From Halichondria panicea (taxonomy: Eukaryota; Porifera; Demospongiae; Suberitida; Halichondriidae): 64,000 nt of DNA. The notes under the pieces are model-generated. The model worked only from the letters and a program-made list of their open reading frames with translations, was not told where the DNA came from and ran no database searches. This document shows, in pieces, positions 34,401-43,463 of the stretch. Made by a program: the position numbers and the translations under genes. The stretch covers positions 3,849,502-3,913,501 of the forward strand of contig NC_087393.1 in NCBI RefSeq assembly GCF_963675165.1. The letters run 5' to 3'. How positions within the stretch are numbered: position 1 is the stretch's first letter; every line of letters starts with the position of its first letter.

Positions 34401-35335
34401 CTGCCATTTTCGATCTTGCTATTCTCCACAAGAACACTATTGCCCAAGTATTCTTTGGCATTTTCAAACAGGATGTAAAGGTTGCCACCTTTGCTTGAGT
34501 TGCCATGTGCTTCGTTGGAATTTAATGTTACGTCACTCAGGATAATACTTATGTTTGTACAGGATAGTAACAAAGAAATTCCAGTAGCTCTAATTTGTGA
34601 TATAACGTAAGTGTCAAGAGAACTTTTTTTGAGGTATAAACTTGCATTTCCATTCAAAAAACTTGAACTACTAATTCTCACTTGTATTTGCTCCTGAGTG
34701 TGTTCCAGTGGACAGTCTTCGTACTTTAATACAAAATTACCTCCGACATACCTTCCGCTGTGATCGTCCCTACCAGTGTTGTTCACCAGTAGGCAGTCCT
34801 CCATTGTTGAGTTTCCATACAGTCCTTGAGCAGCTATCCCGTACCCATTACTGTGTTGAATGGTTATCGATTGCATTGTTAGAGCAGTCACATCCTTAAG
34901 AGCAACTGCGACTTGAAAGGAGATTAAACTAAAATGACTAAAAAAACTTTTGTTGGATGTTTTTTGTCCACATGATGAGATGGTAAGGTTTCCAATAGTG
35001 AGAGTATCGATGTTCTGAAAAATAAATCCCGCTGCTACAGTACAACGAATGTATGCTGTTTTTTCTGCTACACTGAATGTGATGCTCACAAGATTGGAAA
35101 TTTGAAAGCTTAAACTCAAAGTGTGCAATCCTGGCATGAAAATGAACTGTGTGTTGTTCAAATGACTTACATTTGCATATTGGTTCAATGTCTTGCATGG
35201 TTGCCTTGGGCATGTCGTGTTCGATCCATTGTCTGGTCTGACGTACAAAATACTGTCCCAGTCTTGTCTGAAGTCTGTGAAGCAGTCTCCTTGGTGTGTT
35301 ATAGCCAACACAACAGCAAATAGTAGCAATTGCAT
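31418..35335 (-). CDS. Gene C: beta-helix ectodomain polytopic membrane protein, 1305 aa
   Basis: Single exon, complete. Signal peptide MQLLLFAVVLAITHQGDC, then FTDFRQDWDSILYVRPDNGS. Beta-helix repeats as in gene B (LSGGGIYVEDQCLQSEPLCF, RGGAMYLLF), a CPLGTILNKATGFC domain, the cysteine motif GILCGACKKPYSSAISSTKC, eight to nine membrane helices, the invariant KLKPFFDAYTSPHVIKHRYR loop, and an acidic tail with RIQYVRLPQEDLQDRELNND and WERELDVQDRELN. It forms a subtype with gene E, distinct from A/B in signal peptide, residues about 70-330 and the juxtamembrane region. Ectodomain rich in N-glycosylation sites. Function unknown; surface localisation is inferred from the signal peptide and helices. 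Confidence 0.9.
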   Translation of the reverse strand: MQLLLFAVVLAITHQGDCFTDFRQDWDSILYVRPDNGSNTTCPRQPCKTLNQYANVSHLNNTQFIFMPGLHTLSLSFQISNLVSITFSVAEKTAYIRCTVAAGFIFQNIDTLTIGNLTISSCGQKTSNKSFFSHFSLISFQVAVALKDVTALTMQSITIQHSNGYGIAAQGLYGNSTMEDCLLVNNTGRDDHSGRYVGGNFVLKYEDCPLEHTQEQIQVRISSSSFLNGNASLYLKKSSLDTYVISQIRATGISLLLSCTNISIILSDVTLNSNEAHGNSSKGGNLYILFENAKEYLGNSVLVENSKIENGSAILGGGAYFIARTPTQERTRSRHQQKTECEHGNHVTFRNTMFNSNIGQVRGGAMYLLFQENNWEKSCSNVSIEIDKCNFTNNILNASRTDSGVAINIYNHIIKGVGVPSFPHYKVNITGCSFSNNKLLTRKSNTRNLIAGGATVYINKQRRVTFISDSSFVNNEITAISAFNSILLFSGIVNITNNKGLNGGGLVLCQSSYVFFAPNTTVTFENNYALLSGGGIYVEDQCLQSEPLCFYQVYHHKTSLNNTEKPLILDTIHVVMINNNAGYAGSQIFGGFMDQCYTTYFRKSMQVYNNVFNESSWQWNKTNDKSYVTSFPKHICFCETDLTINYTNKSIDQTIYPGQPFNVSLVAVGQFNNPVPATIMANISSRGNPYHYTIKAECSNLTLKVQSGKNTTGEDKVEILVQSETGTLGGSYLRWINIKYRNCPLGTILNKATGFCYWSAGDSTYNASDQTIKKPGLTWIGYHNDTDSKIGNGFIKFSYCPQLYCDYNVTSINISETFDPDQQCRGNRHGILCGACKKPYSSAISSTKCVQCSDHSIIYRLLLLLGSLVIAVLALLFMLWCNVTITDGTINGFLFYTSMFHVSEELFLHPLQWSSYLSSLVAWFNLYIGMSVCFYNGFNVFGQVILNLFVPLFVWTGLGLLILISSKSSQITRFVGKNAVKVLATIILLSYTTILQAEVAVFSCSTIQYPNNTSKQHWLPDGNVLCWQGKHLALVVIGVLFGIATVLYTLMLLFIQPLQRYSHVRGLRWVAKLKPFFDAYTSPHVIKHRYRFWTGLLLFIRMISSIWFAVTSKNNEYKDYGVALTVICILILSIIVFLGGIYKQQWLNILNASFYTNLTILSFFSFYSATRQPEFSGRGNETQFTATYTSLVIAFVTFLFILSYHVHKRLKETGLLARCVGRIQETRCWRAVDKGRIQYVRLPQEDLQDRELNNDFNGERQLDENYNWERELDVQDRELNFEDDHVPRPDSREESSEPISSGNAN

Positions 35336-36070
35336 TTTACATAACTAGTAAAGTTATCAACTAAGTTTATGGTAGATCTACACACTTTCACAGCCTTTAT
35401 ATTTTTGTTTCCTAAATGTTAGTTCTGAGCCCCCATATAATTGTTCTTCGCTTGCTGTTATTTTTCTTGTTTATTATAATTTGCAAATAATAATTTTATT
35501 ATATGATTATTATTATGGCTTACTTTTGTCAGTGCGTGTTTGTACAACCAGCATGTACTGGAGAACTGGCATGCAGTAATAACATGCATAAACACATCCA
35601 CATTATTTAATTACATGTGTTGGTAGTTGGTATTACCATGCAGGATGTACAGTATTATCAGTCTTCTGTTTAGTATAGTAAATCTAGTATAACACTCTAG
35701 TACGTTACATGCATGGTTTGTGTTATTATAATTGGTATGTAGCTTATACTTTCTATGGAGCAACGCCTCCTCAGCGGTAAGTCAAAATCCAAGAGTGGCT
35801 AGAAGCCTATATATAGAAACTGTTAGTTTTCGTCGCATTGCAACTGCGGAGTATAGTTACGGCTGGAATAGACACACCCACACACACATACGCACGCAGT
35901 CAGCTTAATCGTATTCCTCGAGGAATAACAAGTATGCACTTTGCAATGTTGTTGCAATTTACATTATGTATATACTTGTAAGTACATTTTGTTTTCTATT
36001 TCTATTTCTATAATGCAGTACTTGACACAAATGTGTCTACACTCTCTAGATATAGCTACAATGTATCTTT
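35336..36070. other. Upstream flank of gene C with a dispersed repeat
   Basis: The first several hundred bases are the putative promoter of gene C, nearly identical to the flank of gene E (61154 onward). No ORF of note. The dispersed repeat at 35755-35930 follows. Confidence 0.5.
35755..35930. repeat. Dispersed repeat with CA-rich core
   Basis: Contains GCAACGCCTCCTCAGCGG, GTCGCATTGCAACTGCGG, TTACGGCTGGAATAGACAC, a CA microsatellite, GTCAGCTTAATCGTATTCC and a final GAGGAATAAC. Related copies occur at 55590-55700, 56930-57080 and 61555-61735, so it is a genome-wide repeat family, possibly a short retroposon. No promoter boxes confirmed. Confidence 0.55.
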
Positions 36071-36074
36071 AGTT

Positions 36075-36665
36075 TCTCAGTTGGTATCTTCACTTGATCT
36101 TGGCTCACTGTTTTCTCCTCGTGAATCAGATCTTGTGGACATGATTATCTTCAGAATGCTCTCTCTCTTGTACATCTATACACGTGGTAGGAGATAATGA
36201 AAAGAAATGTCAAAGGCTGTGACTATAGTAAAGATAATAATAATAATACAATTCACTGGCAGTGAATTGTGTATTATTGCCTTGTCCACTAAATTCAGGT
36301 TGTTTTGTAGTTGAACGGAAAGAGAAAAATGACAAAATGGTTAACTATAACTATATAGATTTGTGTAAAACAAAGCATTAAGAATATTCAACCACAGTTT
36401 TGGTATAGATTCCCACAAGAAAGTAAAAATTAGGATGCATTACTGTCAATGCTACCCCATAGTATTTGTACTCATTATTCTTGGAGGTCATAGCAAACCA
36501 AATCATTCTAAATAAGAGTATACAGTCCAGTCCAGAATCGATAGTGATGTTTAATCAAATGTGGGCTAGTGTAAGCGTAAAAAATGGCTTTAGTTTGCCA
36601 CTCATCTTCGTCCTCTCACATGAAAATATTTGTAGCGCGCGGTTGAATAAAAGGGAGCATTAAAG
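36075..36665 (-). pseudogene. Decayed 3' fragment of a receptor gene (C/E type)
   Basis: Matches the last membrane segments and tail of genes C and E on the same strand: CTTCACTTGATCTTGGCTC, TTGTCCACTAAATTCAGGTT, AATATTCAACCAC, CAGTCCAGAATCGATAG and CTCACATGAAAATAT appear in the right order. The reading frame is broken by many indels, and the tail is largely deleted. The same fragment lies at 61870-62465, so it was present before the C-D/E-F block was duplicated. Confidence 0.85.
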
Positions 36666-36689
36666 TGTACAGAGTATTGAAGTACATGT

Positions 36690-37250
36690 ATATTATTATG
36701 CGCATTCCTAACACGTTGGTAAAGTTATTTTTGTGTGTGATCTCTACCTTCATTTCCTCGCCAAATTTACACCCTATATACATGTATACGGTCAAGAGCA
36801 GATGAGGGGATGGAGCGTCTTCCTGGTCTTAATCTGAATAGTATTGCGGTCCTTTTTTGCGGATTCACTAACATCTTAACCACACTCCTTGTTTGTAATG
36901 TGCTCTGTACATGTGTGACTGATAACATGTTTGATCTAATAATGGTACCTGCAATACAGAGGATTTCAAGTTGGTTGGCAGAAGTTAAAACTTGAAGTGC
37001 AATCAACCATGACCACTAGTGAAGTCATGTTTGTACAGCGTCTTTGTTTGTGGCCTTTTAGGCACAATAATATTATAGTTTGGCATATCTTTCAATATAA
37101 TTATTAGTCATTGTCAAGTATATGCACTTTGCAATGTTGTTGCATTTACATTATGAAATGTTTATACTAGTAAGTACTTTCTGTTTTTTATGTCTAATGC
37201 AGTATTTCACACAAGTGTGTATGGATAGCTACAATGTATCTAAATAAACT
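36690..37250 (+). pseudogene. Remnant of the GGA 3' region, interrupted
   Basis: 36690-36775 resembles the last GGA intron near 30895-30970 (GTGATCTCTACCT then ATTTCCT). 37020-37230 resembles sequence just after the GGA stop (GCGTCTTGTTTGTGGC / GCGTCTTTGTTTGTGGCC, then TTTTAGGCA and TGCACTTTGCAATGTTGTTG). The last GGA exon is replaced by about 240 bp of unrelated sequence. It indicates that an ancestral duplication took the GGA 3' end along with the receptor gene. Non-coding. Confidence 0.6.
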
Positions 37251-40200
37251 TTAGTTGGTTTCTTCACTTGATCTTGGCTCGCAGCTTTCTTCTTGTGAAT
37301 CAGGTTTTGGAACATGATCATCTTCAGAATTGAGCTCTCTGTCTTGTACATCTAGCTCTCTCTCCCAGTTATAATTCTCGTCGAGCTGTCTTTCGCCATT
37401 GAAATCATTGTTCATTTCTTGAACCTGAGGGTCTTCTTGGGGCAGCCTTACGTATTGTATCCTGCCTCTGTTCCAGTGTTCGACAGCTGCTCTCCAACAT
37501 CGAGTCCCCTGAATACTTCCCACACAGCGAGCGAGCAGACTGGTCTCTTTCAGACGTTTGTACACATGGTAGGTGAGAATGAACAGAAACGTCACAAAGG
37601 CTATGACTAGTGAAGTGTAAGTGGCAGTGATTTGTGTTTCGTTGCCTCTTCCACTAAATTCAGGTTGTCTTGTAGCCGAATAAAATGAAAAAAATGACAA
37701 AATGGTTAGATTTGTATAAAACGAAGCATTGAGAATATTCAACCACTGTTGTTTGTAGATTCCTCCAAGAAAAACAATAATACTCAAAATAAGGATGCAT
37801 ATTACTGTCAATGCTACCCCATAGTCCTTGTACTCGTTGTTCTTTGAGGTAACAGCAAACCAAATACTACTAATCATTCTAAATAAGAGTAACAGCCCAG
37901 TCCAGAATCGATAGCGATGCTTGATCACATGAGGGCTAGTGTAAGCGTCAAAAAATGGCTTTAGTTTAGCCACCCATCTCAGTCCTCTCACATGAGAATA
38001 CCTTTGCAATGGTTGAATAAAGAGGAGCATTATAGTATACAGAACAGTAGCTATTCCAAACAAAACACCAATCACCACCAGACCTAGGTGCTTCCCTTGC
38101 CAACACAATACATTACCGTCGGGTAACCAGTGTTGCTTACTGGTATTGTTAGGATATTGTATCGTTGAGCAGGAAAACACAGCCACTTCAGCTTGAAGAA
38201 TTGTGGTGTAGGAAAGTAGTATGATTGTAGCCAGCACTTTCACAGCATTCTTACCAACAAATCGAGTAATCCGACTTGATTTTGAGCTAATAAGAATCAG
38301 TAGTCCTAATCCTATCCAAACAAATAGAGGGACAAACAAATTCAAGATGACTTGTCCAAAAACATCGAAACCATTGTAAAAGCACACACTCATGCCTATA
38401 TACAAGTTGAACCAAGCCACCAGGCTGGATAAGGCAGAAGACCATTGCAAAGGATGTAAGAATAATTCCTCGCTAACATGAAACATACTAGTGTAGAATA
38501 GGAATCCATTTATTGTTCCGTCTGTGATGGTCACATTACACCAAAGCATGAAGAGCAGAGCTAGAACTGCAACCACTAGAGGGCCTAGCAGAAGGAGAAG
38601 CCGGTATGTAATACTATGGTCTGAACACTGGACACACTTGGTTGAACTTATGGCTGAGCTGTATGGCGTCCTACATGCTCCACATAAAATTCCGGTTCTG
38701 TCTCTTCGACATTGCTGATCTGGATCGAATGTTTCACTGATGTTTATAGATATTACATTATAGTCACAATACAGCTGTGGACAGTATGAAAACTTTATGA
38801 AACCATTTCCAATTTTGGAGTCAGTATCAGTATCGTTATGGTAACCTATCCATGTTAAGCCTGGTTTTTGAATAGTTTGGTCACTAGCGTTATAAGTACT
38901 GTCTTCGGAAGACCAATAACAAAAGCCAGTTGTTTTATTTATTACAGTTCCCAATGGACAGTTTCGATATGTTATGTTTATCGATCGTGAGTAAGTTCCT
39001 CCTAGGGCACCAGAGTCTGATTGTATGAGAATTACTACTTTTCCCTCTCTTGTAGTAGTATTTTGTCCTGATGTCAGTGTTATGGTACTGCATTCAGCTT
39101 TGATAGTATGATGGTAAGGTTTCCCTCTTGAGATGTTGGCCAAGATCAAGATAGTAGCTGGAACAGGATTGTTAAATTGTCCCACAGCAACAAGAGACAC
39201 ATCGAACAATTGACCTGGATATATGGTTTGATGGATACTTCTGTTGTTTTTTTCACAATTAATTTTTTTTCCTGCACAAAAGCAAATATGTTTTGGAAAT
39301 GAGGTCACATAGGAGAGATTAGATTTGTTCCATTGCCATGAAACTTCATTAAAAATTTTTTTGTAAACTAGCGTACTATTGATGCCAAATGTTGTATGGC
39401 ATTTATCCATAAACCCTCCAAATATCTGACTTCCAGCGTATCCAGCAGTGTTGTTGATCATTACCACATGAATGGTGTCCAATATTTGCTTATTTTGATG
39501 GTTAGGTAACGAATTGCTAGCAATGTGCACTTGATAAAAACACAGTGGCTTAGATTGTAAGCACTGATCTTCTGCGTATATGCCTCCTCCAGATAAAATA
39601 GCTTTGTTATTTTCAAATGTCACAGTGGTATTTGGGCTGAACAAAATGTACGAACTTTGACAGAGAACTAGGCCCCCACCATCAAGGCCTGTATTATTTG
39701 TTATGGTCACAATGCCACTGAACACAATATTTGATCTGAAAGCAGAAATGGCCGTTATGCTGTTATTTACAAAGCTAGAGTCATTGATAAATGTTTGTCT
39801 TCTCTGTTTACTAATGAAGACAGTAGCTCCTCCGGAAATTAGATCTTGACTATTTTCTGTCTGCGTTAAAAGTTTGTTTCTCAGAAAGTGACTTCGAGCA
39901 ATGATAACTGTATTGAAAGGAAGAGATGTTGCTTCCACTCCGTTAATCAGATAGCAATATATGTTGATAGCTAGACCACTGTCTGCTTCGGAAGCATTTA
40001 AAATATTGTCTACAAAGTAACAGCCGTCTATTTCAACAGTTCCTTTAGGACAAGACTTGTACATGCTCGCTGTTTCGAACAATATGTACAGAGCACCTCC
40101 TCTAACTTTACCACTGTTACTAGTAAAGTTTACATTTCTAAAACTAACATAGTTTTCGCATGCAACTGTTATGTTGTCAGGTTCTTGGGGAGGCTGCTTG

Positions 40201-41144
40201 AATCTAACGTATGCTCCTCCACCCATAACTGCTGTTCCCTTGACAACGTTACTATTCTCCACAATGACCGTATTGCTCGTATATTGTTTGGCGTTTCCGA
40301 GCAGAATGAAAAGGTTTCCTCCTTTACTGGAAAAGCTGTATGCTTTATTGTATTTTAGTTGCACCTCTGACATGTGAATAGTAACATTTGTGCACGAAAG
40401 AAACAAAGATATGCCAGTTGCTTTGGTTTGACGTTTGGTATATGAGTCATGTTTGATATGTTGTGCACTTCCATTCAAAAATTTACATCTCATAATTCTC
40501 ACATAAATCCGCTCGTTTGGACAATCTTCATAGTATTTTAGTACAAAATTACCCCCAAAGAATTTTTCGCTACCAGTGTTGTTCACCAGTAGGCAGTCCT
40601 CCATTATTGAGTATCCATACAGTCCCTCAGCAGCTATCCCGTATCCATTACTGTCGCGAATGGTTATCGATTGCATTGTTAGAGCAGTTACATCCTTAAG
40701 AGCAACTGCCGCTTGAAAGTGCCCTAATTCGCTGTAAGTACTAACTGGTATATTTTGACCACATGCAGAGATTTGCAGATTTTTGATAGTGATAAAGTTT
40801 ACGTTTTTAAACATAAATCCTGCTGCTTTATAACACTGAATTTTTACAATCTCTGTCTCATTTCTGCTATCCTTCATACTATCGAGTTCAATATTCATAA
40901 GAGAGTCAATACGAAAGTTTTTACTGAGAGTGTGCAATCCTGGCATGAACATGAACTTTGTGTTGTTCAAATGACTTACGTTTGCGTAATGGTCCAGTGT
41001 CTCACATGGTTGCCTTGGGCATATCGTGTTCAATCCATTGTCTGATCTGACATACAAAATATTGTCCCAGTCTTGTCTGAAGTCTGTAAAGCAGTGTCCT
41101 TGATGTGTTACAGCCAGCACAACAGCAAATAGTAGCAATTGCAT
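37251..41144 (-). CDS. Gene D: mosaic beta-helix polytopic membrane protein, 1297 aa
   Basis: Single exon, complete. Signal peptide MQLLLFAVVLAVTHQGHC and the next 50 residues are of C/E type. From about residue 70 (LSKNFRIDSLMNIEL; KNVNFITIKNLQISACGQNI) to about 600 the sequence is of A/B type (VRFKQPPQEPDNITV, YILFETASMYKSCPKGTVEI, FGGFMDKCHTTFG). After WQWNKSNLSYVTSFPKHIC it is again C/E type (IYPGQLFDVSLVAVGQF, YNASDQTIQKPGLTWIGYHN, GILCGACRTPYSSAISSTKC) through the membrane helices and tail. Domain order is as in gene B. The mosaic shows recombination or gene conversion between the two subtypes. The gene appears functional: no stops or frameshifts. Role unknown. Confidence 0.9.
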   Translation of the reverse strand: MQLLLFAVVLAVTHQGHCFTDFRQDWDNILYVRSDNGLNTICPRQPCETLDHYANVSHLNNTKFMFMPGLHTLSKNFRIDSLMNIELDSMKDSRNETEIVKIQCYKAAGFMFKNVNFITIKNLQISACGQNIPVSTYSELGHFQAAVALKDVTALTMQSITIRDSNGYGIAAEGLYGYSIMEDCLLVNNTGSEKFFGGNFVLKYYEDCPNERIYVRIMRCKFLNGSAQHIKHDSYTKRQTKATGISLFLSCTNVTIHMSEVQLKYNKAYSFSSKGGNLFILLGNAKQYTSNTVIVENSNVVKGTAVMGGGAYVRFKQPPQEPDNITVACENYVSFRNVNFTSNSGKVRGGALYILFETASMYKSCPKGTVEIDGCYFVDNILNASEADSGLAINIYCYLINGVEATSLPFNTVIIARSHFLRNKLLTQTENSQDLISGGATVFISKQRRQTFINDSSFVNNSITAISAFRSNIVFSGIVTITNNTGLDGGGLVLCQSSYILFSPNTTVTFENNKAILSGGGIYAEDQCLQSKPLCFYQVHIASNSLPNHQNKQILDTIHVVMINNTAGYAGSQIFGGFMDKCHTTFGINSTLVYKKIFNEVSWQWNKSNLSYVTSFPKHICFCAGKKINCEKNNRSIHQTIYPGQLFDVSLVAVGQFNNPVPATILILANISRGKPYHHTIKAECSTITLTSGQNTTTREGKVVILIQSDSGALGGTYSRSINITYRNCPLGTVINKTTGFCYWSSEDSTYNASDQTIQKPGLTWIGYHNDTDTDSKIGNGFIKFSYCPQLYCDYNVISINISETFDPDQQCRRDRTGILCGACRTPYSSAISSTKCVQCSDHSITYRLLLLLGPLVVAVLALLFMLWCNVTITDGTINGFLFYTSMFHVSEELFLHPLQWSSALSSLVAWFNLYIGMSVCFYNGFDVFGQVILNLFVPLFVWIGLGLLILISSKSSRITRFVGKNAVKVLATIILLSYTTILQAEVAVFSCSTIQYPNNTSKQHWLPDGNVLCWQGKHLGLVVIGVLFGIATVLYTIMLLFIQPLQRYSHVRGLRWVAKLKPFFDAYTSPHVIKHRYRFWTGLLLLFRMISSIWFAVTSKNNEYKDYGVALTVICILILSIIVFLGGIYKQQWLNILNASFYTNLTILSFFSFYSATRQPEFSGRGNETQITATYTSLVIAFVTFLFILTYHVYKRLKETSLLARCVGSIQGTRCWRAAVEHWNRGRIQYVRLPQEDPQVQEMNNDFNGERQLDENYNWERELDVQDRELNSEDDHVPKPDSQEESCEPRSSEETN

Positions 41145-41790
41145 TGTACGTTGATCTCAAAACCAGTAAAGTTGTAGATTAACTCTTGTATTGGATTTAA
41201 TTGGATTGCATGCCTTTATACTTTCCCGAATGTTAGTTCTGGGCCACCTCCATATAACTATAATTATTCCACTTACACTTTCGTGTTTATAGCATTACGG
41301 TTTACTTTGTGTGTTTATACAGCCATGCACGTACTTGAGAATTGGTAGTATAATAACATCAACACAATTATACTTAATTGCATGTGTTGGTGGTTGGTAT
41401 ATGTAAGTATATATAGTACGACATCGTAGCTTTGGTTTCTGTTTTATGATAGGAATCTTAAGTAGCTTTTACTTTCTGTGGAGCAGCGGATCCTTCTTTG
41501 TATACCTTAAGTCACTACCGTATATAGTATATGTATATAACGTATGTATTTTCGTATGGTTCGGGAAAGTTAAAACGTTTATATTGATTTTGAGGTGTGT
41601 GAATATTTAATGAATATGCACTAACAAAAAGTACTTTCGAATAGGATTGCTATAATTATGCTTCATTGGTACGTTAGACTAATCAGGACAATAAACGTTT
41701 GTACAGCATAGTAATACCGAAATTTTGGTATCTCTGATTTATACATGTATAGTCAGATAATTACATGTATATAAATACCCAAAGTATATT
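41145..41790. other. Upstream flank of gene D
   Basis: A/T-rich, about 650 bp. Likely contains the gene D promoter; no defined element and no convincing ORF seen. Confidence 0.4.
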
Positions 41791-41794
41791 TTTC

Positions 41795-41853
41795 ACCCCA
41801 CAGGTAATTCCTACTTTCTATCGCAGCCTTCACTGCTAGGGTCCTTTGCTCAT
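41795..41853 (+). pseudogene. Fragment of GGA intron/exon 10 boundary
   Basis: CAGGTAATTCCTACTTTCTA, then TCGCAGCCTTCACTGCTAGG and GTCCTTTGCTC, match the GGA acceptor and exon starting at 29150 with few changes. Homology stops at CATGGGCG, where another repeat begins. Both the intron end and the exon start are present, so it arose by DNA duplication and not by retroposition. Confidence 0.7.
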
Positions 41854-41892
41854 GGGCGTTTCTAGATATTGAGGCAGGGGGGTGCTCAAGAG

Positions 41893-42253
41893 CAGTGGCG
41901 GATCTAGGATTCTTGAAAGGGGGGTTCCAGGGCTCTGAGCGGGTCAAGGACCGTTAAAAAAAAGATTGTCACTTCTTCGAAACAGTGAGCATGCGCTAAT
42001 ATTAACACACTGAACTAAAAAAAAGGTCATCACTTTTCATAAGCAGTCTGCATGCACTATAGCCTTCATAGTCACTGAAACTGCACAGACAAAGTTTCGC
42101 AGGACTAACAAGGACTAAAGGTAAGTGAGAAGTGCATGTGAAAGCTAGTAAGAAAGGAACAACTTGCTAACTAGTTGCTTGAGCCTCCCACTCACTTCTT
42201 TCTCAAAGGGAGGTTCAATTGAACCCAAAGAACCCCCTCTGGATCAGCCACTG
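41893..42253. mobile_element. Non-autonomous DNA transposon with CAGTGGCGGATC ends
   Basis: Left CAGTGGCGGATCTAGG; the reverse complement of the right end is CAGTGGCTGATCCAGAGG. Flanked by a 5-bp direct repeat AAGAG (41888-41892 and 42254-42258). The termini resemble hAT ends, although hAT usually leaves 8 bp. Non-coding, 361 bp. Confidence 0.65.
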
Positions 42254-42319
42254 AAGAGCACATAAAAAAATGAGACCGCGCACGCGATTTTACGCCCCTA
42301 CATTTATTGCGGCGCGTTT

Positions 42320-42995
42320 TTTACATGCATAGCGTGATAATTTTTTTTTTCAAAATAAACAATGTGAAATTGACAAAGGGACAAAGCAAAAAGAAAGGTA
42401 AAGGGTACAAACATAAAATGGAAGGTTACATACAAAGGTTCAGTTAATTGGTGGAGGTGGGCCTCCGACATCACCAGGTCGATAGCCCCAACTCTGAAGG
42501 GGTGTCCACATGACGATCTGGACCCTCTAATAGCTTGAATGGATGATCTTAGGAGGGAAAAGGTTAGTCGGCGACGGAGCCAGGATAGTGTGCTGCTGTA
42601 CGATTGGTCCCATTTGGATGATAGCATGGAGGCGAGTCTCTTGTAGAAGGTTGTTGCTTCACGTGCTAGGCCTCCCGTTGCAGAGAGTACTAGAGGGGAG
42701 AAGGATGCCTGTTCAATGTCTAGAATTCTTTGTTTGTAGGCCCTTTTTTAATTAATTCATGTTTGCGGTAGACTGTGTGTGGGTCGGCGTGTCTGTTGGA
42801 TGCAGCGTGTGGGTTAAATACCCTAACATAAAAAAATGGTTCTTTCAAAGGAGCCTCCCATACTCCATTGGCTGCAATGTCTAGGCGTGCACCCGGTTGT
42901 GTGTTGGCACTTGGCATTTGCCAAATAATATGTACAAAAAAATCCGCCCTCTTTGGTTGTTGCACTAGAGGGCAGAATGGTTCGTTATCCTTCAT
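42320..42995 (-). pseudogene. Retroelement-type ORF fragment with a homopolymer frameshift
   Basis: Two overlapping open stretches. 42995 down to about 42735 reads RLDIAANGVWEAPLKEPFFY, then VRVFNPHAASNRHADPHTVY and RKHELIKK. After a frame change at an A6G3 run near 42745 it continues AYKQRILDIEQASFSPLVLS, ATGGLAREATTFYKRLAS and LRRRLTFSLLRSSIQAIRGS. From memory this is the C-terminal region, after the reverse transcriptase, of multi-copy sponge and cnidarian retroelement proteins. The D-x-R-x-F-N-P pattern suggests a nuclease-like fold. No reverse transcriptase domain is left here. Confidence 0.6.
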
Positions 42996-43029
42996 TAACC
43001 TCGAGACAGAACCACAAAATTAATAGATT

Positions 43030-43463
43030 CTAGGTAAGGTCGTTTTTTAGCCGCGGCTATTTTCAGCGGCTATTTTCTGAAATATAGCCACCTTGCTATT
43101 CCAACCAAGTTGAACTCCCAAGGGTGGCCGAATAACGAGAGTCTACTGTGTATATATAATGTATTTTCAGGAACTACTAAGTGTACTGTATCTCCCTTCA
43201 GTCAACATATTTGGCCACACAATAATAGGGGTTTTGGTAAAGATCATTAAGTTATATACATCATGTATATCTATATATAGCCAGCCAAGTGTTATTAGCA
43301 TGTAGCATGCATTGGGTGTATATGTGAGGGCTTATCCTAAAGATAACTATATCAATTGAAATAATGAGGAGAATTAAATCTATGCTACATTTATAGTTAA
43401 TACGTCAGCCTAAAGTTCAATACTGTCAGTGAATATACTACTTGGTGGGCGCGGTACCCACTC
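43030..43463. other. Intergenic region with a GGA intron remnant
   Basis: 43165-43268 resembles the GGA intron near 30105-30205 (TATCTCCCTTCAGTCAACAT; TTTGGTAAAGATCATTAAG). No coding sequence. Together with 41795-41853 it suggests an eroded GGA duplicate spread across this interval. Confidence 0.5.

Noticed and set aside
34261-34506. Antisense open frames inside the receptor genes
   Set aside because: Shadows of the coding strand that recur in each copy only because the sense sequence is conserved; no start context or homology.
36767-37006. 79-codon open frame in the GGA remnant (repeated at 62552-62761)
   Set aside because: The repeat copy has a shifted, shorter frame, so the frame is not conserved; probably part of an unidentified inserted repeat.
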